DNA of 64,000 nucleotides from Liolophura sinensis (GCF_032854445.1 NC_088300.1:42754984-42818983), one strand, 5' to 3'; numbered from the stretch's first letter, positions 1 to 11,301 are shown. Translations and numbers: made by a program. The notes: generated by a model not told the origin, from the letters alone.

Positions 1-37
1 TAGACTGTATAACATCATACACTTCTCACGTATAAAC

Positions 38-120
38 CCTTGGTCTAGTGGTTATGCTTGCCTTTCAATCGCTGGGACACACGAGTTGCGGGTTCAAAGC
101 CGACCTTGGGTACGGTATTT
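38..120 (+). repeat. tRNA-like head of a SINE or tRNA pseudogene
   Basis: The stretch carries a box-A-like TGGTCTAGTGG at about 43-53 and a box-B-like GGGTTCAAAGCC about 45 bases later, the spacing expected of a tRNA-derived RNA polymerase III promoter. The stems do not form a clean cloverleaf, so it is read as a tRNA-derived SINE head or decayed tRNA, not a functional tRNA gene. Its sequence differs from the two abundant SINE families elsewhere in the window. The 3' end was not defined; sequence to about 305 may belong to the same element. Confidence 0.45.
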
Positions 121-390
121 GCAGATAACCGCGCTTTCAATACTTGTGGGATCTTCGTCGACGACGCTTGAATGGCATTTGAGCTCTCACATTCGTTAAA
201 GACCACTTGTACTCTACCAGTAACTGTGCATAACATGTGGAAGGCTCCATCAGTGCCAGATGTGGGTGGTTTACCGCTAAACGTCCCAAGATTTCTTCCA
301 AACATACTATTGCAGTCTTAAAATGCATTATTTCTAATAATTTATCTTTATCCAGCTGAGCGTGGTAATTAATTTATAATTAACTTTTAG

Positions 391-1290
391 CCTTGACTGT
401 GTCTACGCCTGAGGATTCTACCACTGATGTCCTCAAAACGACTACCATAGCTTCAGACGACCACAGCACAGTTCCTATGCATGGTCCCACCGCCACACCA
501 CAATGGTTGGTCAACGCCACCCCAACAGATAATACCTGGAAGTATAATACAGAGAAGAGCACTGTCACAAGCACTGACAATGATGTTCGTACTTCCACAG
601 CGGAACATGAGAATACAAACATGAATGGATCTGTGACTACTGGCCCTGGTCAACCCACGACAATAAACTTTCTGGATGAAAGTAGTTCACAACTCAGTAC
701 CGAGCACTCTAGTACTAATCCGAAGAAAGAAAAATCAACAAGTAGTGGTGACAGCGAAGACCGTATTACTACGGTATCAGCAGACAGTGGTGACAGCGGA
801 GACCGTATCACTACGGTATCAACAGATAATAGTGACAGTGAAGACCGTATCACTACGGTATCAGCAGATAGTGGTGACAACGGAAACAGCATCACTACGG
901 TATCAACAGATAGCAGTGACAGAGGAGACAGTATTACTACGGTATCAGCGGATAACAGTAAGGGCAGCGACGAAATCATCCCAATGTCAGTAGTCAACAG
1001 TGACAGTAACATCACGGTATCAGTCAACAGTGATAGGGACGCCCATACCACTCTGGTATCGACAGTCAAAAATGACGGCGGTGGCCATACCAATACGGTA
1101 TCAGCGGTTTACAATGATAGCAACGCAGTCAACTATACCGGCAGCGGCCATACCACTACGGTATCAGCGGCTAACAATGACAACGCAGGCGGTACCACTC
1201 CGGTATCAGCAGCCAAGAGTGACGGCGGCGACCATACCACCCCGGTATCAGCCTCGGGTCAATTGCTAACAACTCTTAGCCAGAACTATC
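391..1290 (+). CDS. Ser/Thr-rich mucin-like exon of a partial gene
   Basis: This is an internal coding exon. It follows an acceptor (...aacttttag, ending at 390) and runs open in one frame to a donor gtgagt at 1291. About 299 codons are very rich in Ser, Thr, Asp, Asn and Gly. The middle (about 740-960) is a tandem repeat of roughly 14-residue units with the core ITTVSADSGDSGD; the end carries looser HTTPVSA-type units. There is no Met near the start, and the first codon is completed by an upstream exon outside the window, where a signal peptide would be expected. Composition fits a heavily O-glycosylated extracellular stalk or mucin. The next coding exon (2368-2564) joins in matching phase. 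The repeat may be polymorphic in length. No specific family was recognised. Confidence 0.6.
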
Positions 1291-1356
1291 GTGAGTATCA
1301 TTATGATATAATGAATTTAAGCTTAGCAGGTGGTGATATTAGCCTGCTGCATCTAT

Positions 1357-1590
1357 ACAGTTGCTTAGCGAGCTAGCACAGCGTAATGACCCAGCCGCCT
1401 CTCACCAATGATGCTGCTGTGAGTTCAAGTCCAGCTCATGCTGAGCTTCCTCTCCGGCCGTACGTGGGAAGATCTGCCAGCAACCTGCGGATGGTGGTGA
1501 GTTTTCCCCGGGCTCTGCCCGGTTTCCTCCCACCATAATGCTTGTGTACGGCGTAAAACACAAATCAAACAAAAAAATAAAATACATCTA
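1357..1590 (+). mobile_element. SINE family A copy (intronic)
   Basis: Near-complete copy of the most frequent element in this window. It has a tRNA-like head with box B (GAGTTCAAGTCC), a conserved body containing GGAAGATCTGCCAGCAACC and CCGGTTTCCTCCCACC, and an A-rich tail after GTACGGCGTAAAACAC. It sits in the intron between the two exons of the mucin-like gene and lacks about 30 bases of the usual 3' body. Confidence 0.9.
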
Positions 1591-2054
1591 CACATACCAG
1601 ATAATTAATCTCTGGGTCTATTATTTGTTAATGTATTTATGGTTTTATTTCATATATCAAAATATTTCACTAATACAGGAAAACGGGCCAGGTAAGGGTT
1701 CAGACCCTGGCCTTGAAAAGGGAATTTGCACATTCCCCAGGTCTCACTGTTCCTGATGTTCACATGTGGAAAGTTCATGTGGGAAAAAATCGCCAGTAGA
1801 ATGCTAAATGTCGCTGGTTTACAGTAGGGACTCCTCCATAAAATTGACCACCCTCGATTTTAAGTGTTTAAGAGTGGAATACGGGAATGAGTGCGTGGGG
1901 TAAACACACAGGTCAAAAGAGCTAAGAACTGGATTCAAGTCTGTTACCTTATTGAATAGGGCGCGGCGAGCTGAACGGTTTAGCGAATATGTACTCAAGT
2001 GTTGATCTACCAGTCCTTCATCTACACGTATAATGTGTTTCATTTTTATTCGCC

Positions 2055-2325
2055 GGGCTCCGTGGCCGAGGTGAGTAACATGCCAGCATGGCAAAATGAT
2101 CCAGGAGCCACTCACCAATGCGGTCGCTGTGAGTTTGTTCAGCTCATGGTGGCTTCCTCTCCGACCGTACTTGGGAAGATCTTGCAGCAACTTGCGGGTT
2201 ATCGTTGATTTCTCTCGGCTCTGCCTGGTTTCATACCACCATAATATTGACCGCCGTCGTGTAAGTGAAATATTATAGAATATGGTGTAAAACACCAATC
2301 AGATAAATAAATAAATAAATAAATA
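2055..2325 (+). mobile_element. SINE family A copy, second head type
   Basis: Full-length copy with the same body and taaataaataaa tail as its relatives, but a different tRNA-like head (GTGGCCGAGGTG instead of GTGGCTCAGTTGG). It lies in the intron just upstream of the PAN-like exon. The body carries point changes, so it is an older insertion. Confidence 0.9.
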
Positions 2326-2367
2326 TTTTTAGTACAGGTCTGTCCACATTTCTTTTGTTACTTAAAG

Positions 2368-2564
2368 GTATGCATGCTGTTACGAAGTTGAAATGGTCAG
2401 GAGTTGTCAAAAGTCTGCTAGAATGTTCCGCCATCTGTTGCAGCGGGAAGATTTGTGTCACTTTTCAGTACAACACAAGGAGTAAAATCTGTAGGATACA
2501 AAGTCAGATTCCTCCGGACTATCCGTCAGACCGGCAGCTCGTTCTGGTGGCTGGCTTCTCGTAA
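2368..2564 (+). CDS. PAN/apple-like terminal exon of the mucin-like gene
   Basis: An acceptor (tttgttacttaaag) ends at 2367. The exon supplies the two bases needed to complete the codon left open at 1290, so the phases agree. About 65 codons follow to TAA at 2562-2564. The peptide has the cysteine pattern of a PAN/apple domain core, with the segment LLECSAICCSGKICVTFQYN followed by KICRI. That pattern is common in secreted or surface invertebrate proteins, where such modules bind protein or carbohydrate. The domain is shorter than usual. A potential donor (gtaagg) overlaps the stop, so a further exon may complete it. Joining this exon to the mucin-like exon is an inference from phase and spacing. 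Confidence 0.5.
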
Positions 2565-3638
2565 GGAAACAAGTATGAATAATGAACAGCGATCCTTTTG
2601 GAATATTGAGAGTGGAAATTAAACAAATTGCACAGCTGTGACGAACGTGTGAGCCATGATATTTGTGGCACATTTAATGATACATTCGGGGGGAAAACAT
2701 GTCCCAAGTTACAGCCTTGTACATGTACATGTATTACATGAATATTAGATACCCCCGGCATCAACAAAATACTCAGTTTCATTGGATAGCAAAGGCCACG
2801 TGGAGGATGTGTGGTATATTCCCTGCAGTCGATGCCATATGCGTGGGCAGAATACATGAGGTTACTATCTTAGCATGCAAATAGTGCTGGAAGGAGTGAA
2901 AGTACCAATACATGCGTATGGACAGCATACTGAGATTATACACTAGAGTAGAAAAATGCCGATGTACCATATAATATATAATAACTGATGTAAGACGAGG
3001 GCTTACGTGTGTTAAAAGTGCTCAAAATAGATAAACAATGCGCAGTGGGTTCTTTTGGTAAAGGAGCATCCTGGGGGGTTTGGCTGGATGGCAGATAATT
3101 TAAGCACGAGCACATCGACTTTTGTGTTTGGGCATTAATTAAACATTTCATTAAAAGTGGTGTGCTTACGTATTTGCTTAGCTATTAACTGAAATCCATC
3201 TCATCCTGTTGGGTTATGTGCTTTAACAGTGATATGTTTTTATAATATCTAACTAAATATTCGTACAGTGTTGTCAATTCCTTTCGCTCTACAGGTTCAT
3301 CCTATCCTATATCACTATCCAGAGTGTCATATAGTGAAAGGAATCCCCTCCTATCTTTACTGTATGAGTAACAGGATTTATGCACTAACCCTTGTCGTAT
3401 ACTATCCGGTAATTTATGGGATCTGTGAATATCTCTCCTATGTACCGTTTGAACAAAATAAACACATTTCGTCCTTGGCTAGGGTTCTCTAGAATTCTTT
3501 CATATATTTTTTGACAAGGGAAAAAGACATGTAACTTACTTCACCATGTATTAACGTAATCTATAAGAAAAAATGATGGTCTTTTGTTATATTCGGAAGC
3601 AGAATTAGATTTTCATCTCGTTTAGTTATCCTTACTCT
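2565..3638. other. Intergenic stretch, no gene seen
   Basis: AT-rich sequence between the mucin-like gene and the convergent EF-hand gene. Short open frames on both strands have no recognisable composition, motif or splice context. It should contain the 3' untranslated regions of both neighbours, but no clear polyadenylation signal was assigned. Confidence 0.5.
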
Positions 3639-4259
3639 TCAGTGACAGCAACAGAAATATTTTCTCAGCCAAGGACAGCGTTTTGAGCGTTTGGATGGCG
3701 GGTAAAGCGTCTTACGGCTGAACATGAACGAGAAGTCCTCGTTGGGATTTCCGCCGAACCAGAATTCCTGCAAGGCTTGGATAAATTCCTGTCTGGTAAC
3801 CAAACCGTCTCTGTTGGTATCCAGGTTCCGGAACACGCTCTCCACGTAAAACTCGTCAGTGATACCATGGCAGCGGTAAAATAACTGCAGTTGTTCCGGT
3901 GTTACCTGACCATCCCTGTCAGAGTCTAACACATCAAACATGGCGCCCCACGTGCTGGCCATCGAGTGACGAGCGTTCACGTGCGGTGACATCATCAATG
4001 TTGTAATGGACTCCACAAAGCTGTTCTCTGTCATGTTTTCAGTCTTCCTGCCGATCGTCTTTTCCATGACCCACCACCACCTTAGACAACTTTTACGGAC
4101 TTCCTCTGCATCCAGGTCTGACATGCCGGCCAGTTCGGCAAACCGCTTAGCCAGGGTTTCATAGTCGCGAAAACTAACCACTCCGTCACGATCAACGTCC
4201 AGAAACCGGAAGAAGTTTCGCCATTTGCCCTCCAAGTATGGAGAAGTTTCCATCTGCAT
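3639..4259 (-). CDS. EF-hand protein, sarcoplasmic calcium-binding-like (copy A)
   Basis: A single coding exon of 206 residues. Three EF-hand loops are visible: residues 21-32 (DVDRDGVVSFRD), 112-123 (DSDRDGQVTPEQ, Gln at position 12 where Glu is preferred) and 147-158 (DTNRDGLVTRQE, canonical). Order, length and the FWFGGNP segment near residue 166 resemble the sarcoplasmic calcium-binding protein/calexcitin group, which buffers or senses cytosolic calcium in muscle and neurons. A tryptophan triplet (WWW, 61-63) replaces the region between EF1 and EF2. The tail is unusual: basic residues (KRSKR) followed by CCCH at the C terminus, suggesting lipid modification or membrane contact. The start is the first ATG after an in-frame TAA, a few bases inside the exon. 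Two paralogues lie further right on the same strand. Confidence 0.85.
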   Translation of the reverse strand: MQMETSPYLEGKWRNFFRFLDVDRDGVVSFRDYETLAKRFAELAGMSDLDAEEVRKSCLRWWWVMEKTIGRKTENMTENSFVESITTLMMSPHVNARHSMASTWGAMFDVLDSDRDGQVTPEQLQLFYRCHGITDEFYVESVFRNLDTNRDGLVTRQEFIQALQEFWFGGNPNEDFSFMFSRKTLYPPSKRSKRCPWLRKYFCCCH

Positions 4260-4276
4260 GTTGCTTTATTTTCTCT
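4260..4276 (-). other. Splice acceptor and short 5' UTR of EF-hand copy A
   Basis: On the minus strand a long T tract leads to CAG (AG at forward 4275-4276), followed by 15 untranslated bases containing an in-frame TAA and then ATG at 4259. The gene therefore probably has a separate 5' untranslated exon upstream and an intron-free coding region. Confidence 0.65.
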
Positions 4277-4582
4277 GAAAAAAAAAATATGTACATCAGT
4301 CCAAATGTTGAAATCTATAGCCAGAAGGCTAAGATGAGAAGAAGATAACTTATTTATAAATAAACAAAGAAATAACTGAAAATCATCCATTCATAAATTA
4401 AAAGGCCCACACCAGTTACTCCACAGCCATTCTTCCTATTCGTTGGATTACACTATTCCTGTATGTAGCTATTGCTACCAGGCCTAATTGTAATATGTAT
4501 GCATTGCACTGTCGCAATTGTTTAGCATGCCATTTCACACAATTCATGTTGTATAGCAAAGTCATTAATATAATTAAAGGCG

Positions 4583-4715
4583 TACAGCTTATAGAGTATG
4601 ACCAGAACAACGGCGACAGTGTGACAGCTGGCAAATGGTCACACGTATCCCGCGAAATACGACTTGTCAGTTTACTTCAGTCAGGGTTTTATTCTAACTG
4701 TTCATGCAAATGCAT
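4583..4715 (-). repeat. Dispersed repeat R1, copy 1
   Basis: One of at least four copies between 4.5 and 11.3 kb of an unidentified repeat. In the orientation of the 8583 copy, shared landmarks are CAGTTAGAATAAAACC, GTGTGACCATTTGCCAGC and CTGTCGTCGTTGCT. No coding capacity or terminal structure is evident. It may be a fragment of a larger transposon. Confidence 0.7.
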
Positions 4716-4917
4716 AGACACGATGCAAAAAGGCAAATGTCAACAATGTCATCCATACCATACATGACAGACACCAATGTCAGCAAATGTCATTCAACAC
4801 ATTGTTAAGGACACCGTGGTCATGCCATCCAACTTGTCACGTAAGGCAATGCATACAAGTACATAGTCTCCACAGCATAACATGTATTCCACTCATACTA
4901 AACTATGGTGACAAAAA

Positions 4918-4987
4918 CAACAGGTCAATACCCCTTAGACCAGACTAAGTGCCAACAGGTCGATACCCCTTAGACCAGACTAAGTGC
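4918..4987 (+). repeat. Tandem duplication of a 35-bp unit
   Basis: Two adjacent 35-base copies (4918-4952 and 4953-4987) differ at one position (CAATACC versus CGATACC). No associated gene is seen. Confidence 0.9.
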
Positions 4988-5691
4988 CTCATTGGATATT
5001 AGCACCTTGGGTAAATTCTTATGTGGCACTATGATTATCATAAGACATTATTTATTATATTTAATAAACTAGGAAACCATATCCAATGTTGAATCCACCT
5101 GTGGCTGGTTTGGCTGCGGCTTTAAGTTAGAAGTTTTGACATGTGCCAGGCAAAGGGCGTGATTTCCTCAATCCATTAACCGTACTTTCGTCAAAAGATT
5201 CCTATACCGCGACATAAGTAAATACTTAGGCTATCTTCAGAACATTAGGCTATATATAGGTTGATCGGATGGCCTGCAGTTTTTAGCTGATTGTTGGGGG
5301 ACAGATGAATCAGGTCTGAATCCTATTCACCTGTACATATTCCACATGTTGACGCCCCAGGGCGGAGACAGTCACAAACAATGCCAGCAAACCCGAACGA
5401 CACTAGCGCAAATGTCCACCGACTTAAAATGTACGTCAAACCAGTGCTTGTTCCAGATCGCTGGTTCAGTGTGTTAAAAACCCTCTTTCTTTTCTATGTT
5501 CGTTTTATGATCTATTTATTTTTGGGGGGAGTGGGGGAGCTGTATCAAGCGGCAAATGCTGAGTATTTTCTAAAGGGCTAGAAAGGCCTAAACCTGTATC
5601 TCTCAAAGAGAAGTGAGATTGGTATGCATAACCTTTAAAGCAGCTATACGTTTATATTTCTTTTATGGCGTGAAAAAACACATCTTGTCGT

Positions 5692-5693
<2 letters not shown>
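4988..5693. other. Intergenic stretch, no gene seen
   Basis: AT-rich sequence with only short open frames. No repeat family, RNA gene or splice-flanked exon was recognised. Confidence 0.5.

Positions 5694-5773
<80 letters not shown>
5694..5773. repeat. AT dinucleotide microsatellite
   Basis: About 80 bases of uninterrupted AT repeat, likely to vary in length between individuals and assemblies. Confidence 0.97.
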
Positions 5774-5774
<1 letters not shown>

Positions 5775-5920
5775 CTGAAATAGTATAGGTGTACCTGTGC
5801 TATAGGTGTGCTATAGTATAGGTGTACCTGTGCTAAACCCAAACCCAACAACATCTTGAGATGAAATTCAACCCATCACAGCACTAGGTAAACGCAAACA
5901 AAACCGTTTTCTGTTATATA

Positions 5921-6052
5921 CACCGGCCGTAAGTGGGAAGACCTCGTGGGTTTCCCCCGGGCACTGCCCGATTTCCTTCCACCATAATGCTGGTCGCAGT
6001 CGTATAAGTAAAATATTCTTGAGTACGGCGTAAAACACCAATCAAATAAATA
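5921..6052 (+). mobile_element. SINE family A copy, 5'-truncated
   Basis: Begins inside the body at CCGGCCGTAAGTGGGAAG and retains the 3' body, the GAGTACGGCGTAAAACACC segment and a taaataaa tail. The 5' truncation is typical of target-primed reverse transcription. Confidence 0.9.
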
Positions 6053-7179
6053 AATATAATATACACCTTTTAACTTTCGATCAAAAAATGTAGTTAAACG
6101 ACTGTAGATTGCATTATACATGGAGACACGTCTAATGTATTTTTATCTCCCTGTGCAAGTGTGGTATGTTGTTCATACGTACAGTCTGGAATGCAAGTCA
6201 CAAATAAAACTACTATATGTTGATGTGAAGACCAGAAAAAAGTAAACTTACGTGAGAGTTATTGGTTTGTGTAATTCTAGACAAGACCGTTTCTTCTCTA
6301 CACCGCTTCTAGGTACAACCAGTCCCGTAGTTCTTGGTTAAAATATGATAGCGCTTAATTAGGCCACTTATGCGATAGTTTTACGCAGAGCTCCGATGTC
6401 TGCCAGCTTTACCGAGGCATATCTTCCCCTTGCCCTATCACAGTATCTTCCAAGTCCCCTGGTACAGCGTCATTTAATGAAGGCATCCCGAGGCAAACGC
6501 GTTTTCAGGTTCACAATATTGTACACATTGCCGTGATCAGTCAAGTAAAACCTAATGTGAGATCTGAGTTATAATGTAGACCCTCACTGTTTAAGTTGTC
6601 ATTGTGGGTACTAAGGCGAGTTAAAATGTATAAAAAGAATGCTTATATATACATACTGATCAGTGATGTTGTTGATAAAAAATCGCTCACTTGAGGAAAT
6701 GCACCAATATAAAGGCATGCGTGATCTTACAAAGTTATTAGAAATGTCACGTGTGCGTGCTTAATCATATGATGTGACTCCAGGCACATTTATATCGGAT
6801 GTATTTACTTCGAGTGTGTAAAAAGATAGACGGCGTTACAATTGGTTGCTTGGATTTATAGAAATGTGAACCATCTTAGATGAGTTTCAGGATAGTTTAC
6901 TTCTAGAAAGCCCCCAGAGGTGGCCATAAAAATGGAATCTTTCTGTAAAGTTTCAGAAATTTTTCAAAAACATTCACAATGAACTTTAGAAATAAAAGTT
7001 TTTGAAAATATTTTTGTGATGTTTTACGCCGAAAACAGCACCTCAGCATTATTTATATTGTTTAGCTGGAAGAAGAGACAGATGGTTAGTCAGGTAACCA
7101 ACGGAAACTTTGTTTGCAGTGTTTCAGGGTAGCGTATTATAATCCATTAGCATACAACTTCCTGGTTAGAAAACCATTT
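6053..7179. other. Intergenic stretch, no gene seen
   Basis: No coding exon, RNA gene or recognised repeat. Short motifs such as GATGTTTTACGCCGAA near 7018 recall SINE family A tails, but the resemblance is too short to call. Confidence 0.45.
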
Positions 7180-7445
7180 CAGAATCTATGCGTCGAAACA
7201 GACATTCGTGTACCAGCCGTCAACCAATATGGACGTCCCGGGTCGATAATCGCAAGGTCAGTTCCCAAAACACAAACTACCAAAGAACTAAAACGATATA
7301 TAAATACGAAAATGACAGAATCAGACAAAGAGAAGCACTCAACAATTTTCGGTGATGTAGCAAAGATGCATGTATGTTCTAGGCGACTGAGTATGGATCT
7401 CGGTTGTGCTTTGATTGGAACTGTTCATATATCCAAGGTGGCGGT
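7180..7445 (+). repeat. Dispersed repeat R2, copy 1
   Basis: Shares ordered blocks with 16555-16885: ACATTCGT.TACCA, GGTCGATAATCGCAAG followed by CCCAAAAC, GAGAAGC..TCA, and GTGCTTTGATTG.AACTGT. The blocks keep order and spacing while the sequence between them has diverged. A 111-codon open frame crosses this copy but is not conserved in the other, so the segment is a repeat of unknown class and not a gene. Confidence 0.6.
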
Positions 7446-8582
7446 CTAATTCAACACGATGAAGATACAGCCCGAAGCCACCATGCCCAAGACAACAAAC
7501 ACGCCTCGATCATTCACATTGTACGTGTACATGGAATCACAACGAGCTGACTAGTATGATACCAGGCGTCAAGTGTGGAAGTACACGTGTACCAAGACTG
7601 TTAACTGTAGCATTGTGCAGCCCTCACGATACTCAGAAGATGGGCTCTAACCGTCAGTCAAACAGTGTGATTTGTAATCACTACAAATTAAAGACGTATG
7701 CACTTCTGATATTTTGAACGATATTTACTATTTCAGTATTTTTGCAATGCGAAATATACATGCCAAACCTACAATGAATAATATTTTATAGTTTAACGTA
7801 CTGAATTTATTTAGTGCACGATTTTCTTTTCATAGGTTATAATTATGCTAATGTAAAGACGAGGTCTCCAATCATACCATCTACATATTGTATTTCACCT
7901 AAAGTTTAGCATGTGTAAAGTGACAAACTTTGCTTGGTTCTGATTGATTCATCCATCTTTCAGGGTCGCTGTTTTGCGAAGTTTGACTGATCAACGCCTT
8001 ATCAGAAAAAAGTGCTGGCATCAAGAGTATCATTTTTAGAAGCCTTTATGTGCATCTGAAGGTGTACATTTACACACAAAACATTAAGTGAAGTACAGTA
8101 GTTGATTACACTATAGTGGAAACTCAGTGATAAAACTAGACGCAATCCCCAGACTTTGAAATTCGTTATCCGTGAAATTAAATCTGATGAAAATTTTGAA
8201 AAAAATAAAAAGGTTTTAACCTCAATTAATAGAGGTATATCGGCTGGTTTGTGTTCTATGTCTGCTTCTGGGGAGAATTAAGCGTTTTCGTTGTCGCTGT
8301 GCAGGTATGCTCAGATGAAAATATGATGTTACAAGGCATTACAAGTAGTTCTGTATAGAAACTGTGTAAAGCGGGGCATTGGTTCTGTCTCTCTCCACCT
8401 GTAAACCTTACTACAGCCGTACATGTTCAGAAATATTCATGAATACTACGTTGAACTTGAATCAAATACATACCTGCATAAAATTTAGTATAACGTCTAT
8501 ACAAATCTTGTATATAATAAATTACAACAGTTAGATGCAGCTAATGAACTTCATGCTGTCTACAGCGTTGTCTTCATGAGAT
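7446..8582. other. Intergenic stretch, no gene seen
   Basis: AT-rich sequence with no supported feature. Confidence 0.45.
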
Positions 8583-8872
8583 TGTATGTTAAATGTGATG
8601 ACAACACGGCATTTTGAGTAATTCTAGACCAGTGACATTTAATAAATTGCAATTAACATCACTGATTATCTTTTTTTTTTTACCTAATTCTGCTTAAGCT
8701 AAGGTGATAGGGGACGTGTACATTGCTGCTGTTTAAGCATTTACATGAAGAGAATAAAACCCTGACTGTGGTAAATTGACAAGACGGCGTATTTCGCCGG
8801 TTACTTGTGACCACACCGTCGTCGTTGCTCTGGTCATACTCTCTATGCTGTACGTCTTTAGCTGTAATGATT
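8583..8872 (+). repeat. Dispersed repeat R1, copy 2
   Basis: One of the two longest R1 copies. It opens with ATTGTATGTTAAATGTGATG and closes near CTCTATGCTGTACGTC. A copy of similar extent lies in opposite orientation at 9955-10415, so together they form a long inverted pair separated by about 1.1 kb. Confidence 0.75.
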
Positions 8873-9299
8873 AAATCATCCGCCTCGATAGCCAAAGACC
8901 CAAGTTCAGTCCTGGATTGCGTCATTTATATTTATTCATTCAGGTGCACGAAAATAGCAATACTCTCAAATGCACAATTAATTAAAATACATTACTTTTA
9001 AATTTCACACAGACTATTTAATGGATATTAGAAACCATTCATGACACTTTCAACATCATAGGTGAAATATGACAAATATCATATGAGTAACCAGACAGAT
9101 GAAGACCACATGGCCACAGACCCCCATTAGTTTTCCATAAGCGACCATGTTAACGTTAAGCTCTGTACCTCAGTCTCAAATATTCCGTGGCCAATAAGGT
9201 TTGGTGAAACCTGGTTCAACCTGTGAGAAAGAAGCCATAAAAATCTTGACATAATTTGACCGTCAAAATCTGGACCTTTGTAAGCCGGCATCTGGGAGG

Positions 9300-9312
9300 G
9301 TTGCCTAGCAAC
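9300..9312. promoter_or_regulatory. RFX X-box-like motif
   Basis: GTTGCCTAGCAAC matches the X-box pattern bound by RFX factors (half sites GTTGCC and AGCAAC with a one-base spacer). The motif match is direct. No gene was recognised next to it, so function is unproven. Confidence 0.35.
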
Positions 9313-9954
9313 GCCAAAGGGACGGCACTCGCAGCCTCATCACCACCTGTCTCCGTGTGTCCTCTCGCCCAGAATTTCAAACTTTCATCATTAAAACTCA
9401 TACCTGTCCAAAGCTTAGACAATTTCCATTATTTTGATACCAAGCATGCACCTGTACACCAAAAACGGCAGGCTGGCAGCAAAAAAAGACTTTACACCCT
9501 AAAATACACAGAATTACATTCGTCCCTACCGAAGAACGGAAGTTGTAATGGGGGTCTGTGTCCACATCCTAGTCGCTTGAAGCATATTTAAATTTGTTGT
9601 TTTGATATTATTTCACATATCATGCTGGAAATGTCATGAAAGGTGTCTGATATTCCTGAAATGATGTTGGAAGTGTATTACGCTAAAAACATCGTGCATA
9701 AATGCGTATTTAGTAAGTTGATTTTTCTTTTACACCCCATATAGGTGAGAGGTTATATAGCACATCCATATTCATGAGGTCACCCAAGTTTATAGTCTGG
9801 TTGGCTGGCTGGGGGGTCTGACTGGTGCCACTTCGACACCAAGGCCTCTTACAAGAAAGAGACATTAACTTGAATCTAGGCATCAACACAGACATCGCTT
9901 GGGACTTCAGAATCGCGTTAAGTACCAACCAAGTAAGGGCATAAACAAATCAAG

Positions 9955-10415
9955 AGCAGTAACCACAGTATGATAGCTGGCAAATGGTCACTAGTATCTC
10001 GTGAAGTACGGCCTCTAGTAGGGTTGTTTGCATTTATGTGAAAACACTTAATTGTCAGGAATCCCTGCATCGTTTCATGATCGAAGGCGTGTCACTGTTG
10101 TGGAATTCTTCGGGCAACCTTCTTTCAGGGGCTTGACACACCGGTTTGATGAGTGGGAAAGTTTGTTCGTGCCCTCACGGCGCGTTCAAGTAGATCTTTT
10201 GTTGGGCTGGGATTTACGGCAGTTAGGGTTTCATTCTAACTGTTCAGGTAAATGCATAAATAGTTGCCATCTACACGCCCCCTAGCACCATGTCTTCAGC
10301 AGAATTAGGTGAAAAAGTGCAGTGATGTTAACTGCAGTTTATTAGACGTCAATGGTCCAGAATTACTCAAAATGCCATGTTGTCATCACATTTAACATAC
10401 AATAACATTAAAGCT
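9955..10415 (-). repeat. Dispersed repeat R1, copy 3 with internal insertion
   Basis: Reverse-complement counterpart of 8583-8872. The blocks at 9965-10030 and 10200-10415 match R1, and about 150-170 bases between them (about 10035-10195) have no counterpart in the other copies. That block contains no recognised element. Confidence 0.7.
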
Positions 10416-11130
10416 TATTGCAGGTTGTCGGCATGAGTTGTGCGCAAGGGGGCACAACTCTGTAAGTCAGTGTAACAGTTGTATGCTTTATTTCCCTTCA
10501 ATTTTGTCTTTCCAAAAACGGATGTAAGAACGGTTTAATTTTGCTTTGTCGTAACAGGGCTATCTTTTTTAAACGTTCACAGCCTGTCTACCATAACAAT
10601 TTAGGACAACAGGTGTGTTTTTGTTTTCTGATTGTTTGTAGATTTGTTCACTGAAACCAGTGTTAAGTGGATACCTTCCAAGTAAATGGAGTGTAGACAA
10701 TATCTCGTAGACCTAGGCCCATATTACGCCTATATAGTGGTCAACACTTTATCCATCTAACCCTCGTAGGGTTTCAGGGGTGAAAAGAAAAGGACCTCAG
10801 TCTGTATAGGCAAGCTTGGTGTAAAAGGCGATTAAACTAGAGCGTTATCGTTGGCCCCGGGAAATTGAATAGGGCCTTCACTGTTGCCGGCCATGATGTG
10901 AACTATAAATGTTTAAAAGTTTCTTTTACACTGTTCTTTTATGACTTGATTATGGTTTTTGTTTTAGATTTTATAAATGTTTTGTCTAAAACGACTCAAA
11001 TTTTCACTGGATCTCTTCTTTCGAGGATTAAAACAAAAAAATTAAAAACAAAAAAAAAACAGAAACATCTACAAAAATGAAAGTTTGTCATGACAGTAAT
11101 TTGTCACTATTTAATCATTCAAAGGAATAG

Positions 11131-11248
11131 TTAGAATAAAATCCTAACTGAAGTATATTTATAAGAGGCCCTATTTTACCGGTTACGTGTGACCATTTGC
11201 CAGCTAGCACACTGTCGTCGTTGCTGTGGCTTTCCTCTCTATGCTGCA
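11131..11248 (+). repeat. Dispersed repeat R1, copy 4
   Basis: Retains the GTTAGAATAAAATCCTAACTG and GTGTGACCATTTGCCAGC blocks, then ends abruptly at CTCTATGCTGCAGG, about 50 bases before a SINE. Confidence 0.7.
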
Positions 11249-11301
11249 GGGAAAAGGTAGAAAAAGGTGTGCATGAACAAAGGGGCGCAGGTCAGTTTAT
11301 T

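Noticed and set aside
38-120. Functional tRNA gene
   Set aside because: The A and B boxes are present but the acceptor and anticodon stems do not pair cleanly.
45-305. 86-codon minus-strand frame at the left edge
   Set aside because: It runs antisense through a tRNA-like element and has no recognisable domain.
650-1093. 147-codon minus-strand frame in the mucin-like exon
   Set aside because: A shadow of the repeat on the opposite strand; the plus frame has flanking splice sites.
1680-1694. 13-base microexon between AATACAG and GTAAGG
   Set aside because: Inclusion would shift the frame between the mucin-like and PAN-like exons, and nothing else supports it.
5663-5854. Tyr/Ile repeat peptide
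   Set aside because: It is the translation of an AT microsatellite.
7114-7449. 111-codon plus-strand open frame as a gene
   Set aside because: It overlaps dispersed repeat R2, whose other copy does not keep the frame, and has no domain.
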